Assembly (NCBI GenBank): GCA_020736575.1
Contig: JAGPYM010000046.1
Span: 1-64,000, forward strand
DNA: 64,000 nt
Reading direction: 5' to 3'
Source: Thelonectria olida
Taxonomy: Eukaryota; Ascomycota; Sordariomycetes; Hypocreales; Nectriaceae
The translations under genes and the position numbers were made by a program. The notes under the pieces were generated by a model. It ran no database searches. It saw only the letters and a list, made by a program, of their open reading frames with translations, and was not told the DNA's origin. Position 1 is the first letter of the stretch. Each line of letters starts with the position of its first letter. Shown piece by piece: positions 11,354-22,850 of this stretch.

Positions 11354-12367
11354 CTAGCGACTCTTCTCCAGCAGTCTTTGGTAATATCTATCAACTGTCA
11401 TGAGCTCCAAGTCCTGTCCCGTCTTCCCTCGAGCTTCCGCTCCCAATCGTTTAAGTGGTATGGAATCTCTCAGATGTGCGGGCTCCCCATTGAGATAGTT
11501 ACCCTTGACCCAGTGGCAATAGTCATGCAATCCGTTGACTTCTTTCGTCTTCCCGGGCGTAGACGCCGTCATGCGCCCCGTAAGAGGCACATATCTCGCC
11601 TTTTCGATCCCAGACCATTTGTTGTAGGCGTCTGGTAACGCTTGAAAGCTTTGAGGATCCGAGAGCAGCCAGTAGGTGCCACCGTTGTACCTGGCAGGAT
11701 CGAGGAACACGGCGTGCACCTGATCGCCGTAATCATCCCTGACGGCTGTCCACGGAACAATTTCCGGGTCATTTCCCATGGGAAAGACTTTAAGCGTAAG
11801 ATTGCCCTCGTCATCGGGGAAGGTATGAAAACCTCCAAAGGCGACTCGATAAAGCTCTTTTTCAAAGTTTTCGAGGGCCCAACCAGCGTTCACTCGTGTA
11901 GCTGTCTCGAACCCGGCCTTCTTGGCATAATTGAAGATGAAGTGTTTGGTATCGAAGGACAGAATAGGGACCTCCCCGTTTGTGACCCGAGAGGCCTCTG
12001 GCAGACCAGCATAGACAAAGTGCTTCACGCCAGCCTTCTTCGCGGCGTCGATGATGGTTGTGCCCATCTCCGACTCGGGCGGTCCAATGCCGGCCTTGAA
12101 ATTCGGGTCGTCTGAGTCGGTGTTGACGTAAAGACCCCAAGCGCCCTTGAAAGCATTGCCAAGTTCCTCCGACTCCCACGAGTCTGCCTTGACAACTTCA
12201 ATACCTGCTGCTGATTTCTTCTGCGCCTTTTCCGTAGTAGGGTCTCGGGTAGTAACCCTGACATGGAATGCAGGATTGTCGTTTAACGAGAGAGCAACAG
12301 AGCCCCCGTATTCGCCGGTGCCGCCGATCACCACCACAGTCTTTTTGCCAGAGTGTTGGGAGGTCAT
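11354..12367 (-). CDS. NmrA-like NAD(P)-binding protein 1
   Basis: Single exon, 337 aa. The N-terminal motif GGTGEYGG (15-22) is the glycine-rich NAD(P) site of the atypical SDR/NmrA group, followed by RVTTRDPTTEKA, VVKADSW and GAWGLYVNT. Proteins of this group act either as redox sensors that bind regulators (as NmrA does with AreA) or as reductases such as isoflavone-reductase-like enzymes; the sequence does not decide. A paralogue lies at 37082-38098 with the same length and the same landmarks (for example FKGAWG, FAGLPEA/YAGLPEA, RVNAGW/VNVNAGW, VHxVFxxPxR). By eye roughly six in ten residues match over the N-terminal half. It lies between the DAO-type gene and a GMC oxidoreductase gene. 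Confidence 0.88.
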   Translation of the reverse strand: MTSQHSGKKTVVVIGGTGEYGGSVALSLNDNPAFHVRVTTRDPTTEKAQKKSAAGIEVVKADSWESEELGNAFKGAWGLYVNTDSDDPNFKAGIGPPESEMGTTIIDAAKKAGVKHFVYAGLPEASRVTNGEVPILSFDTKHFIFNYAKKAGFETATRVNAGWALENFEKELYRVAFGGFHTFPDDEGNLTLKVFPMGNDPEIVPWTAVRDDYGDQVHAVFLDPARYNGGTYWLLSDPQSFQALPDAYNKWSGIEKARYVPLTGRMTASTPGKTKEVNGLHDYCHWVKGNYLNGEPAHLRDSIPLKRLGAEARGKTGQDLELMTVDRYYQRLLEKSR

Positions 12368-13220
12368 TGTGAAGTCAGTAAATCAGGCGAAGAACTCTCA
12401 ATGGATCACGGATCTATGATTTCTAACCCTCATGATATGGAAGCAGGACCAAGTTTCTTATAGACCGGGTTGCGGCGGCGCTGGGCAGCGGAGGGTGTGC
12501 ACTTGGCGTGATTCGCACTGGTTTCATATCTGGACAGGCGTACAACTCGGACAAATGCCCAAAGCAGTAAGTACCTAAACTTGTTGAGCGCCGAGACTAG
12601 ATAGATACATGCATAGTGTACCCGCTTGAACCCCGCAACTTGAGTACCGCGATTTCGTTGGCATGCGCACAGAGTATCTCGAAGCAACAGACGGAACGCC
12701 CTGGTGTCTACCTGGGCCATTTCTCGTCATGTCCACTCCGTGATGGTGTGAGTGTCGTTTCTCACTCCCAACGCATGTTCACTTGGCTATTCACCCGGCT
12801 GCTGCTGGTATGAACATGCCAGGAACATGACCTTCTGGACACATTGAGCACGCCTACCACACAATATGTAATGAGCAAGCAAGTCCAATGCAGATATTGG
12901 TTAGCTTGTCTGTCAAGAAGCTTATAGAATAAGATTATTCCATTTTGTATGGCCGAACTCTACTTGACCTCTATAAGCATACCAGGTCAGTTCACGTGAA
13001 GGGCCAACGTCGAGACAATTATCTACCCACGACCTGGTTCTGTGGAGACGAGGAGGCACACGTAAAAGTGTGTTTTTATATTCAACTTTCTTTATCAAGC
13101 TTCGTCGAGGAATCAACAGTCGTTCTGGGATAGCTACACATATAAGTCGAGGTTGCAGATAAATGCAATATGAAGCATTGCGTCAAGAGGCGACACAGCG
13201 TCTCCCCATGGCATGGGCTT
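12368..13220. other. Intergenic, NmrA 1 promoter and GMC 1 3' side
   Basis: No coding signal beyond short frames of about 60-95 codons with no family match. It probably contains the promoter of NmrA-like 1, on its left. Confidence 0.35.
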
Positions 13221-14902
13221 CTACAAAGCCGCTCGGGAGGGTTGTTTTGCGTCGGCGATGATGAGTTCGGCAGCGCGCTCGCCGATACACAAGACTGTGA
13301 CCATCGGGTTGATCGAAGTCATGCAAGGGAATACACTTGCATCTGCGACACGCAACTGCTTGGTCCCGCGGACCTTGAGGGTCGAATCCACCACGGCCAT
13401 TGGGTCGTTTTGCAAATCACCCATCTTGGCGGTCCCGCAAGGGTGATAGACCGTGTTGGACACGCTGCGCCCATAAACACAGAGCTGTTCATCCGTGGTT
13501 ATCGAGGGGCCGGGAGCTATCTCACGCTTCAGATACTCTTTAAAAGGCTCTGCTTGCGCCATCTTGCGGGCCATCTTCAACATCCAAAGGTTCGTCTCCT
13601 TGTCATAACCCTCTTCATCGCTGAAGTAGCGCTGGTCGAGTGCCGGCTTTTCCTTCGGGTCGGCGGACTTTAGGTAAATTCGACCAACAGAGGCGGGCCG
13701 CGGGTTATAAGGGATGACGCAAAATGCATCCTTTGGTGTTTCGTAACCCAAAGGTTTCGTATAAAAGTCAAAAGGGACCGTGAACATGTGGAACATTGTA
13801 TCCATAGTGTGGCCGTCGTTGCCCCTCGAGTTGAAGGCCTCACGTCTGAGTACCATAGAAGCCTCGGCGCCCATGACTGTTTGGGCTTCGGGCACCTCAT
13901 CGTTGAGCTCCCACATGTACATGGTCTCGACATGATCCTGGAGGTTCTCCCCGACGCCAGGAATATCATTCTTCACTGGGATGCTCAGGCTTTCCAACTG
14001 CTTGCGAGGACCTAGACCGGATAGGAGCATCAGACGAGGTGTGTCGACGGCTCCAGCGCAGAGAATGACTTCGGAAGCTGCGTGGATACTGAAAGTCTTG
14101 CCGTTGCTGTCAGTACCCCTCACGCCAACAGCTGTGAGATCCTTGAATAGAATTTTGGAGACCCAGGCCTTCTGTAGGATGGTCAAGTTTGGACGCTTTT
14201 CCTCCCCCCGGAGAATGGGATGGATGTACGCAACGCTTGCGCTGCTTCGAAACCTGTTTTCTGGCGTGTACGAAACACTATTGAATCCAGTTCCTTGGGT
14301 GAGGTTTCCTCGGCGAATAATCTCCTTATTGAAGTCCTCGATGATGGGAACGTTGAAAACCTTGGAACATGTTTGGACCCAGTCCTTGACGATTTGGCTC
14401 CGATGTCGTTCCTCGACGGGCAAGATATTGTTGCGAAGTTTCTTGTAAAGTCGAATCATTTCGTCATGCGTCCAGCCTTGGGCGCCCATGGACTGCCATT
14501 TCTCGAGGTCAAGGGCGAGAGGGATAAACGATATACCGCCGTTGTGGCTGGAGCATCCGCCCAGCATCTTTGCCCTTGAGTGGATAATGTCGCTGTTCCC
14601 TGGTTAAGAGGTTAGTATTCAAACCCGAGGTACAATTAGTGCAGAAGGGGCGTCTCACCGAATGGCTGCGGGACTGAACGGTATCCGTAATCGTAATCCT
14701 CAGAACCCCAGAGATCGACAGAGCCCATGAGGGAGAGGATGTTTTCATTCTCAAAATCACTCGCGCCTCCTTCGATTAGGAGGATGCTGGCCGATGGAAG
14801 GTTTTCCGCCAGTCTGCTGGCGATGATGCAGCCAGCAGTGCCACCGCCTACAACGACATAGTCAAAACGGGTGTTGTCTCGGACTTCGTCAACGATCGTC
14901 AT
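13221..14902 (-). CDS. GMC oxidoreductase 1 (choline-dehydrogenase/alcohol-oxidase type)
   Basis: Two exons, 14902-14659 and 14599-13221 (intron 14600-14658, 59 bp), joining as PQPFG-NSDIIHSRAKMLGG, the normal family sequence at that point. The product is 540 aa. FAD motif GGGTAG is at 19-24, then LLIEGG; the second GMC box is [17 protein letters not shown]; the C-terminal active-site block is YHPCGTAKMG and, later, INPMVT, so a His/Asn catalytic pair is likely. GMC enzymes oxidise alcohols (choline, glucose, aryl or long-chain alcohols) to aldehydes or ketones. The paralogue at 38708-40383 has the same intron position and an identical 244-nt first exon length. TATATAA lies at 14987-14993 on this strand, about 90 bp upstream of the ATG. 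An in-frame ATG at 14965 is less likely because the paralogue has no match to the extra residues. Confidence 0.92.
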
Positions 14903-15312
14903 GGTGTGGTGGTGGGCGGGGAATGTAACAATTCGCAAGAAAAGTGATTGTGGCTTGATGAGCAACTATCACAACGAGTTCAGACATTATATACTATGTA
15001 TCACTTGTCAAATTTGCCCAGTTTCCTTTTCGAGCAGTGGAACGAGTCACCGAGTGCCTGGGGCGGGCTATGCAGGGGCGGCTTCGTACGGGAGTCATCC
15101 ATATGCATTATGGCCACGGAGTCATGTTCCGACCCTGGCCTCGGAGGACCAGCTAAAATAGCCTGCCAGTCTTTACAGGTCAACGCGCGGCAACGTCGCT
15201 CCTTGGCCAAAAGCGGCAAGTCGAACTGCTATCGAACACTTCCAAACACATGATGATACTTCAAACAAGCCGGAGCCATGTTTACCTGACCGTATCGAAG
15301 CCAACCCGGAGC
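14903..15312. promoter_or_regulatory. GMC 1 promoter
   Basis: It holds a TATATAA at 14987-14993 (minus strand) ahead of GMC 1 and the 3' side of the Zn2Cys6 gene 1. No further gene is seen. Confidence 0.45.
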
Positions 15313-16767
15313 TCAAGAAAAACAAAGGTTCCAGCCTTTAGTAGTACACAAATCTATCCATGATACATTTACACCGCAGTCGTGTAGATCCCACAGCTCT
15401 TCCAGCAGCTCAATCGCCCACATGTTGACCATGACCCGGCTGCTCGAGTACAAGCCCTTGAACCTTGCCTTGACATTATTGCGCAGTTCTTCGTCCGTCG
15501 ACATTAACTCCGCCCCGGCGCTTAACAAGGGTAAGGATTGAAAGTTTGCGCAAGGCTCGCTAAGAGGAGTCTTCAGCATCATACATATACTTTCCAACAC
15601 CAGAGACCTGACCGCGCACTCGGTCTCTGCTGTATCGCCTGGCTGCGTCTCCTCGCTGCTGGTTTTGCAGGCCGAAGCCACAGGCGTTTCACATGTTCGA
15701 TAAAGCATTAGTATTCCGTGGTTCCTGTACGCAAGGCTCAAGTTCACCAAATGCTTGTCGTGATGGCCAGGTTGCCACGCAAGGAGACGATCCCTCAAAT
15801 CTTGCTCAAGTCCAGGAAGTGTTGTCTCGTTCTCGAGAACCCATCGACAGTGCCTTCCAACTGTGGCCACCAGAGCATAGAGCTCGGAAGAGAAGCCAAT
15901 CATTGGATGAAAGCAGTCGTCCGAATGAAGCACAGCGACAATATCGTCTGCTTCAGAACGTGACGCGCCCTCGGTGGTGTCGAGGAACGAGGAGCTCATA
16001 TCCCAGTACAGATACCATCCGAGGAGGAACTTGGCAAGAGAGTCCTCTCGCATCCTTTTGTGCGAGAGCATGTGCTTGATCAACGCCCGAGCCCCATCCA
16101 GGTGTTCCTTTCCGTAGGCGTTTGGCCGAAGCTCAATCCACGGTGACGATACCCCCAGGACGAAGACGGTGAGCATGGAAGAGATTGACATTTGGCCTGG
16201 ATCTTGCACTTCTTCTCGTAATAGCTTGAGTGCGAGGCCCCGCTCTTCTAGGCAAGTTCTAAGGCTTTCGCTACTGAAGAACGTTTCGTGACCAGCACTC
16301 ACGCTTTGTACTGCGTGGAGGAGGGAAGGGCATGCAGCGAGATATTGTAGCAAAGGGAGTGATAGCGGGTTGTTATTTCGATCGAGGGCCATCATGTGAC
16401 TGGTTTGCTCAATCCAAAACTGAACAAGGCGCTTGTTTGGCGTAGCATGGCCAGTCCACGAGTCCAAAACGACAGAATGTGATAACCACGGCATTTCCGT
16501 GTGCCATTGGACAGGTCTCGTAGCACTGCGACAGATGGAACCACGCCGCTGACATCGAAGGCAGACAGGATACGTCTCATCGCACTTGACTCGGCGGGTT
16601 CGACATTCTTTGCATCCGGACCGACTTTTTGTGCGGCGCGGTTTTGCCTTGTCGGCGTCGCCTGCTGGGGGGTGAGGGATGGGTATACCTGCAGCAGAAG
16701 CCTCGGTGTCAAGTGACTTCTGGTATTTGCTGCCACCTACGAACCGGACCCGATACGATATCTTCAT
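15313..16767 (-). CDS. Zn(II)2Cys6 transcription factor 1
   Basis: Single exon, 484 aa. The binuclear zinc cluster has Cys at 52, 55, 62, 69, 72 and 79 (C-x2-C-x6-C-x6-C-x2-C-x6-C), preceded by a basic run and followed by PVQWHTEMPW. The rest resembles the fungal-specific regulatory region (Fungal_trans_2 type), with NPLSLPLLQYLAACPSLLHA and the C-terminal helix AIELLEELWDLHDCG. The frame stays open upstream to 16950, but I chose 16767 because all four related regulators of this window begin with a short Met-x-Arg-Phe-like start. Such proteins are nuclear and bind CGG half-sites, often controlling their neighbours. It lies next to GMC 1 on the same strand. Confidence 0.9.
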   Translation of the reverse strand: MKISYRVRFVGGSKYQKSLDTEASAAGIPIPHPPAGDADKAKPRRTKSRSGCKECRTRRVKCDETYPVCLRCQRRGSICRSATRPVQWHTEMPWLSHSVVLDSWTGHATPNKRLVQFWIEQTSHMMALDRNNNPLSLPLLQYLAACPSLLHAVQSVSAGHETFFSSESLRTCLEERGLALKLLREEVQDPGQMSISSMLTVFVLGVSSPWIELRPNAYGKEHLDGARALIKHMLSHKRMREDSLAKFLLGWYLYWDMSSSFLDTTEGASRSEADDIVAVLHSDDCFHPMIGFSSELYALVATVGRHCRWVLENETTLPGLEQDLRDRLLAWQPGHHDKHLVNLSLAYRNHGILMLYRTCETPVASACKTSSEETQPGDTAETECAVRSLVLESICMMLKTPLSEPCANFQSLPLLSAGAELMSTDEELRNNVKARFKGLYSSSRVMVNMWAIELLEELWDLHDCGVNVSWIDLCTTKGWNLCFS

Positions 16768-17308
16768 CGTTGCGTGATGGAATGAGATTGAGTATGAAGG
16801 ATGAAATTGCCCTGTTGACTTGGTGTGGCAAAGAAAATGTCCAATGGTTTGGAAATTCGGAAATGGCGAGGCGAAATGGATAATGAGCAAGGAAGAGGCG
16901 TTGCACCTGTGACTCTCAACCTCTCCACGAAGGCCCAGGGTTCCCCGCACTTTAGCTCCAAGGCAGTCTAAGAGATAAGGGGACCCAGTGGCAAGGCACT
17001 AAGTCCTCGCCCTAGGCGAGAGGAAACCTTGGGTCCGGACGAAGTTTGGTTGGGTTGTCACCTCGGCGAGTCCCGTGGTCCTTAGTTAGGCTACTCAGGT
17101 ACATAGATAGGCAAGCTAATGGAAAAACCAAGGCAAAGAAAAGTCACCACGATGGTGACATGCCGATTAGTACACTACACGGTATGTCTCTTCACCACCA
17201 AAAGACAACGGACACGGTAGATAAAACGATGAACAAAGTATCATCACAGCTGCATTAGATATCTAGTTGTGTATCGTGTAAACCACTGTTATAAGGATAC
17301 ACCCAATC
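16768..17308. other. Intergenic, Zn2Cys6 gene 1 promoter
   Basis: No gene recognised. The stretch should hold the promoter of regulator 1 and the 3' end of the oxidase gene to its right. Confidence 0.35.
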
Positions 17309-18498
17309 TCAAATTTTGGACGATGCTGGAATCTCTGAGAGGAAATCATTCACTAGCTCAATAACAGCGCGAGTCTGGCCAAAGCTGTAGACATAGCCAC
17401 CAGCAATTTGGCCATAGACATGGATGACGCGCTGGCCATCCAGTACCTCCTTTTCGAGCCTGAGACCCCCTACCTTCCGATCCAGAACAGGGTAGACGCC
17501 GACATGGTCGTAGAGAATTGGCCAGTCTTTCGGATTAGGCGATGGGAACACATCGGGCTGGTTGAGATGGGCGTTGCGGCAGATCTAGCAGTGCCCAGTT
17601 AGCAAGCTATCGCATACAGTTTTGAATGCAACCCAGATGCTTCCTTACATGATCACGTTGCTCCGGCTTGATGACAAGGTCGGTGTCCAGGTCACGACAA
17701 CCATCCGCGGTGAGAGCGCCAGGGTCCAGCACACCTCCAACATAAACGGTTCCATCCATGCGAGCAAATGCCGTCGAGTAGTAATTGTTTGGTCCGCGGC
17801 GAATAAAGAGTCGGTTGTAGGTGTTATTCTTGATAACGACGGTTTGCATGCGCATCGGTATGAGATGCTTCTCTCGTACGTCGGTCAGAGTTTGAACACC
17901 AAATCCGGATGCGTTGATTAGAATGTCATGACCGTAACCCTTGAGCTCTCCAAGGGATTGCACCTTTATGCGGACGAACTTGATGCCACGATCCTTCAGC
18001 CTACTGTACAGCCATGATAGGAAAATCTGCGGGCTGATGACGACGGTTTTGTAAGTCATACCGAACCGAGCTCCCGCGGGAAGTTCATGGTCTTCGAGGA
18101 AGCGAAAATCCGGTAGCTTTCCAGCGTACCATACATCTTCCTTCGCACCGAGGTCCATGATTTCCTTCATCTCAATGCGGCGCGCACCGGATTCGGGGTT
18201 CGAGTGAGCCAGCTTCCACAAACCGGCAAAGCCTTCCAGCTGCATCTTCTGCTCATGAGGCAGCGAGTTGTGAACGCCGACCCAGCAAGCACCTGCATAG
18301 GGACTTGCCCATTCCTTGGTGTCATAGTCACCTGGCATGTGCTCGGCAACAATGGTTATCTCATAGTTGCGCGGCAGCTGGGCGGCGGCCATCATGCCGG
18401 AAATACTAGGGACTGGTGTCAGCAAGCAGTTGAGCCACGGCTGAGCCATTTGCCTATCCAACGTACCCGCATCCTAAGATGGTAATCTTTGTGACCAT
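17309..18498 (-). CDS. D-amino-acid oxidase-like protein 1, PTS1-like tail SKI
   Basis: Three exons: 18498-18467, 18405-17649 and 17584-17309, with introns 18406-18466 (61 bp) and 17585-17648 (64 bp). The product is 354 aa, a normal length for D-amino-acid oxidase. The FAD site is ILGCGISG (7-14), split by intron 1 just after the second glycine codon pair as in the two paralogues. Later come ASPYAGACW, TYKTVVISPQIFLSWL, DILINASGFG, and the C-terminal signature RVIHVYGQIAGGYVYSFG. It should oxidise D-amino acids or related amines to imino acids with peroxide. The protein ends SSKI, a plausible peroxisome-targeting tail. The gene is divergent from a dead permease (19212 onward), an arrangement repeated twice more in the window. 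Confidence 0.92.
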
Positions 18499-19211
18499 TT
18501 TCAAGTTTGAAAGCCTACCCGACGACACGAGCAAGACGATTGACTCTGGGTCCAAGTTGGGAAGAAGAAGGTCGTGAAGACTTACGGCGAGGCCTATTTG
18601 TTAACGAACTGAAATCTCAAGCTACCTATTTATGTTGAGCAAGCCCACGATAGCAATGCATTCTTCCAAATTATTATCCATCGCCCATATACTGTACCGA
18701 ATGTGCAGGGTAGGAGATCGGCGGCTGAGTGAAACTAGTCCCAGTTTGGCAGTATGTGAGTTTCCTATCTGGGTCACTTCGCGAGATAAGCTAATTACGG
18801 ACAGCACTAACCATCTTTGGATCTGCCAGTCCACACCGCCCACACTTGTCTTGGGCCTCTCGGCAGGGCGCCGTGTTTCGCGTTGCAAACAGATTGGGAA
18901 ATCCTCACCACGAGATAACATGGGAAATTGGAAGAGAGCATGCCGTTGAGCTGGGCCCTTGTTTCGTAATTGCTACTGGTAGTAGCACATTGCCAACATG
19001 ACCATCAGTATAATAACTAGTCCGTGAGCGCCACCGCGAGGTACGCTTCACCTTTTGTTTGGCAGTGACTTCTTCATTCCAAGCACACAGTCCTTGCTTC
19101 AACAAGCCATAATAGTTATGGACATCAAACACTCTCGGCCTGTTGAAATGCATCAGACCGACTCTACTGAGGTTCAGTATGCTCACGCCGCGACTTCCAA
19201 CACCGCAGGCC
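18499..19211. promoter_or_regulatory. Divergent intergenic region, oxidase 1 and dead permease
   Basis: About 0.7 kb between two diverging genes, so it should be a two-way promoter in origin. Short frames on both strands (about 100 codons) have no recognisable match. Confidence 0.4.
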
Positions 19212-20547
19212 ATGGCTCCCGACAACGTCATGAACGACCTTTCTCAACCCTCAGTGCGCTCGGCATCGGCTTCTCAACTCGAATATTGGCATCATGCAAC
19301 AAGTCCCTATATCTATAGCGTCTGGGGGATCCCCGTTGTTCTTCTGGGGTGTCCTTTTGATCGCCATTATTACCATGTGCATTGTCATCACCCTCGGCGA
19401 ACTCGTTTCCATCTGGCCGCATACCGGTGCCCAATACTTTTAGGTGGCTCAGTTATCTCCAGAGAGACCTCGAAGATTCCTCTCATACATGACCGCTATT
19501 GTGTCTTAGAGCTCGGCCATCTGCATCGGTGCCTCATGCGCCCTCGGCTCGGCCAATCAACTCTTCTCCATGGTCTAACTCTAATCCCAACGTGGAAGCA
19601 TCGCCATGGGTCCTTTTCTTGATCTTTCAGGCACTCAACATATTCATGTTCGGCTTCAACTGCTTCGAGTTTATCCTTCCAGTCCTTGGCAAAGTATTCC
19701 TCGCCTTCTCCGTCTCCCTCATGTTGGTTGTCTTCATCACCCTATTCGCCGCGGGAAAGGCGCTACAGTCTGCAGCAAACGTCCTCATCAACTATACGAC
19801 TAGCAGCGGTTGGCCCGACACCGTTGCTTTCTTTATCGTCATCAATAGCATGAACTGGTGTTTCTCCTGCCTTAATGCTTCGACACATCTGGTAGAAGAA
19901 ATCCCTAAACTCCGGAAGAACATCCCAAAGGCCCTCGTCTGGACAGTCATCGTCGGCCTCTTCACCAGTATCATGATGATTCTAGCCATCTTCTTCAACG
20001 TTGTTGACGTGGAACGTAATAACACCATCATGCTCATTTTCTATTCTACCTTGAACGAGAATAAAGCCGGGCCCTCGCCGTACGTGCACTGATTTTTATT
20101 TGCGCTTATAGTTCCCTTTTGGGAATTCACACATGGCAATCACGTATTGCTTGGGCTCTTCGTCGAGATAAAGGCCTCCTATTCCACTCATATCTTAGCT
20201 GTATTGCACCATTACCTTACGGTACGCCTATCTGGGCTCATTTGTGGTCATCCGTCTGGGTTTCTATTTGTGGATGCCTGTATCTTGCCTCATAGCTGGC
20301 TTCCAGCTCATTCATTGCTGGAGGCCTCATCCTACAGTACGTTACATACTCGCTACCCATTATTATTCTACTTATGCGCGGACGGAATAACATCCCTCAC
20401 GGACCCTTTTGGTTTCCCAGACTTGGGCTTGTTTCAAATATCGTAACTCTTATTTGGTCATTTGTCACTCTGATTTTCTATTGTTTACCTTATTACAAAC
20501 AGGTCAAGGTTGACGAGATGAACTTTGTCTCAGCCGTATTAGGGTAG
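19212..20547 (+). pseudogene. Decayed amino-acid/choline-type permease
   Basis: Translation in changing frames gives a recognisable APC permease of the same group as the intact gene at 32048-33828. From 19300 the frame reads FFWGVLLIAII, ITLGELVSIWPHTGAQYF, then TAG where the intact copy has Trp, a second TAG after MTAIVS, and a frame change near 19575. The longest clean part (to 20092) reads INSMNWCFSCLNASTHLVEEIP and KNIPKALVWTVIVGLF. A further segment to 20545 reads SRIAWALRRDKG, one TAG, then GGLILQYVTYSLPIILLLM, ending near the usual NFVSAVLG. At least three in-frame stops plus a frameshift mean no working transporter. At the first stop, a TGG-to-TAG change fits RIP-like mutation. Confidence 0.85.
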
Positions 20548-21171
20548 TCTTGATCTATGCTGTGCTTTACTGGTTTCTGTATGGTAACAAGCACTAACCG
20601 CTCCCAGAAGATCTTGGCATGTACGATCCGGATCAGGATAATGTTGCGCTGGAAGGAAGGGAGCCTGAAAAGGTCTGAACTCTTGAGATCGTGTAAATAC
20701 TTGCATACGAAACTGCTCTCAGACTGTTTCTGTTCTATTGAAATTTTATGCTTCTCCTGCTACTGGCCGAACACGACCTTTGGTGAGTTTCCACATATCT
20801 CTACTAGCAACTTGGAGCAGCGAGGACTAAACCTCTATGGATGCAGTGAATCGTTCACGACTTCAACCGAATAACGAAACTCAATGACTATAGTATCAGC
20901 GGCAAGGGCTTGTGATTGATTCACTGGGATGTTACTTGACAGCTATAACATGCCCATCCAAGTGAAGTCCACCTCTCCCCTACCGTTACGTTCTCAAGTG
21001 CGGCAATGGTTTCAGGGGCCCGAAGAAGGAAGACTCTCAATACGGCGTGAATAACGGCTCTCTCAGAATGACAAGCTGTCGTGGATTTCGTGACTATGCG
21101 AGCATCACGACTCCTGATGATCGAGGCCGCGGTCATTACTCGCTCTATCGAGATGATTTCTTCAGTTGTCT
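20548..21171. other. Intergenic after the dead permease
   Basis: Nothing recognised. Open frames are under 106 codons and lack family features. Confidence 0.4.
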
Positions 21172-22850
21172 TCATTCATCGATACGATGGAACTTGAGCT
21201 CCAGCCGGTGGCCTTCCGGGCCCGCCAAGTATGCGTCCTCCAACTCCATGCTGCCGTGATCATGGATTGTTGTCGTAAAGTTTGTAAAGATGGTCCCAAC
21301 TACGTTTTTCATGGCTGCGCGAGTGTTAGGGCTGCGGAAAACAAAGCACAGAGCATCGTACTCACAAAAGTAGGCAAAGTTACTCCCGATACACATACGG
21401 CCACCGCTCCCAAAAGCCCAAAACCATCTTCGCATATGGCTTAGCTGTTCAGGTGACGATTCTATCCAACGCTCCGGCTTCCATTGGTCGGGCTCGGGGA
21501 ATATCTCAGGCGTTCGGTGAAGCGAGTAGGCGTAACACTGAACCGTAGTGCCTGCGGGGATGTTGTCATAGCCACCCAGCGAACACGGCTTGGGCACACG
21601 ACGAGGCTGGCCGCCAGGTACCGATGGATAAAGGCGAAGAGACTCCATGATGACAGCTTCAAGAAGCGGAAGATCGTCCACCGTCTTGGGAGCTGGTAGC
21701 GTCCACTCCCCGTCAGCTGGTGGAGGGAAATGCAGGGGAGGATCAAGGGTCAGAAGTTCTTGGCGGAGTTTGGCCTGCAACTCTGGCCGTTTTGAGAGCT
21801 CAAATAAGCAGAACGCCAAGGTATTGCCACTGGTCTCGTGAGCCGCCGAGTTGTGCGCAAACATATCGCTAGCAATGTCTAATCGCTGAGGATATTGACC
21901 TGGTTTGGCGTGGGGGTCGCTCATGGCCTTGAGGGCGAGCGACATGACGACGGGTTTGTCCTCATCACACAATTTCTCTTCGCCTTGGGCAATGAGAGAT
22001 TGCGCCTTGTCGCACTTCTCTAGGTTCCATTGCTCAATGTCATGGAACCCACTGTCCACCTTTCGCGGAATCATGCCAATCATCTTGAACCAGTTGTTGA
22101 GTCGAGGGAATTCGTATTGCCAGAAGGTGTACGGGGCAGCCGCGAAGAAGCCATCCAAGTACAGCCGTCTCTCTTTTTCATCTCCAATCAGATTGCTGCT
22201 GAGGGTACTTCCAAATTGCCAGGTAACAAACGAGTCCATTGAGTAGGAGTAGAATAGTTCGAGCACCTCGAGGGCTTTGTCTTCCTGGGCAGCGCGGCTG
22301 ATTAAGGGGAGCAGTCTGCCAAACACAATCTTCTTCATGGAGGCTTTGCTACTAGCATTTGCAAGGATGAAGGATTTAGAAAAGGTTCCAGAGATGATGC
22401 GTTTGCGAGCAGAGTGGGTGGCATTGTCTTCAAAAGTGAAGATGTTGTGCGTGCTGTTCAATCTCATTGTCAGTCATATTTGTCGAGGCAACGATGGACG
22501 CGCAGATTGTCTACTTACCCATAGTTGGCGAACCCTCGCCAGTAAAACTCGGTTTTGGGAAATCCACCAAGATAGACCTGCTTTAGGCCGCCCTCGAAGC
22601 AATTGAGGCTGACGAGCCCTGGCGAGAGTCGCAATGCTTTGCCTTTGGCCATATGGCCGTCATAGACCAACCTGTTCTCTCTGTGCGTCAGCTTTGCCCA
22701 CCACAGCCAGAATGGAGCGACATGGCAACTCCAATGCGGCGCTGGTATCTTGGAGAGCGGCGAGAGGAACATGGGCTTGATGATGCACTCATGGATAAAG
22801 AGCAAGACCACGAGGGCTGCAGCGAGAAGTGGGATGTTCAAGGAAGCCAT
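21172..22850 (-). CDS. Cytochrome P450 monooxygenase
   Basis: Two exons, 22850-22519 and 22462-21172, intron 22463-22518 (56 bp), giving 540 aa. An N-terminal membrane anchor (ALVVLLFIHE) is followed by the proline-rich hinge PLSKIPAPHW. The oxygen-binding helix reads AHETSGNT, the K-helix ESLRLYP supplies the ExxR pair, PERW follows, and the haem loop is FGSGGRMCIGSNFA with Cys as the axial ligand. It is therefore a microsomal E-class P450 that needs a reductase partner. I cannot assign a CYP family. It is the only P450 in the cluster and is followed upstream on the same strand by aldehyde dehydrogenase 1. A TATAAAA at 22945-22951 on this strand sits about 95 bp from the ATG, fitting strong inducible expression. 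Confidence 0.92.

Noticed and set aside
16768..16950. Longer regulator 1 starting at 16950
   Set aside because: The three related regulators start with the short Arg-Phe signature, which matches the ATG at 16767.
18632..18949. A 105-codon plus-strand frame between oxidase-like 1 and the dead permease
   Set aside because: No domain; a mirror frame exists on the other strand.
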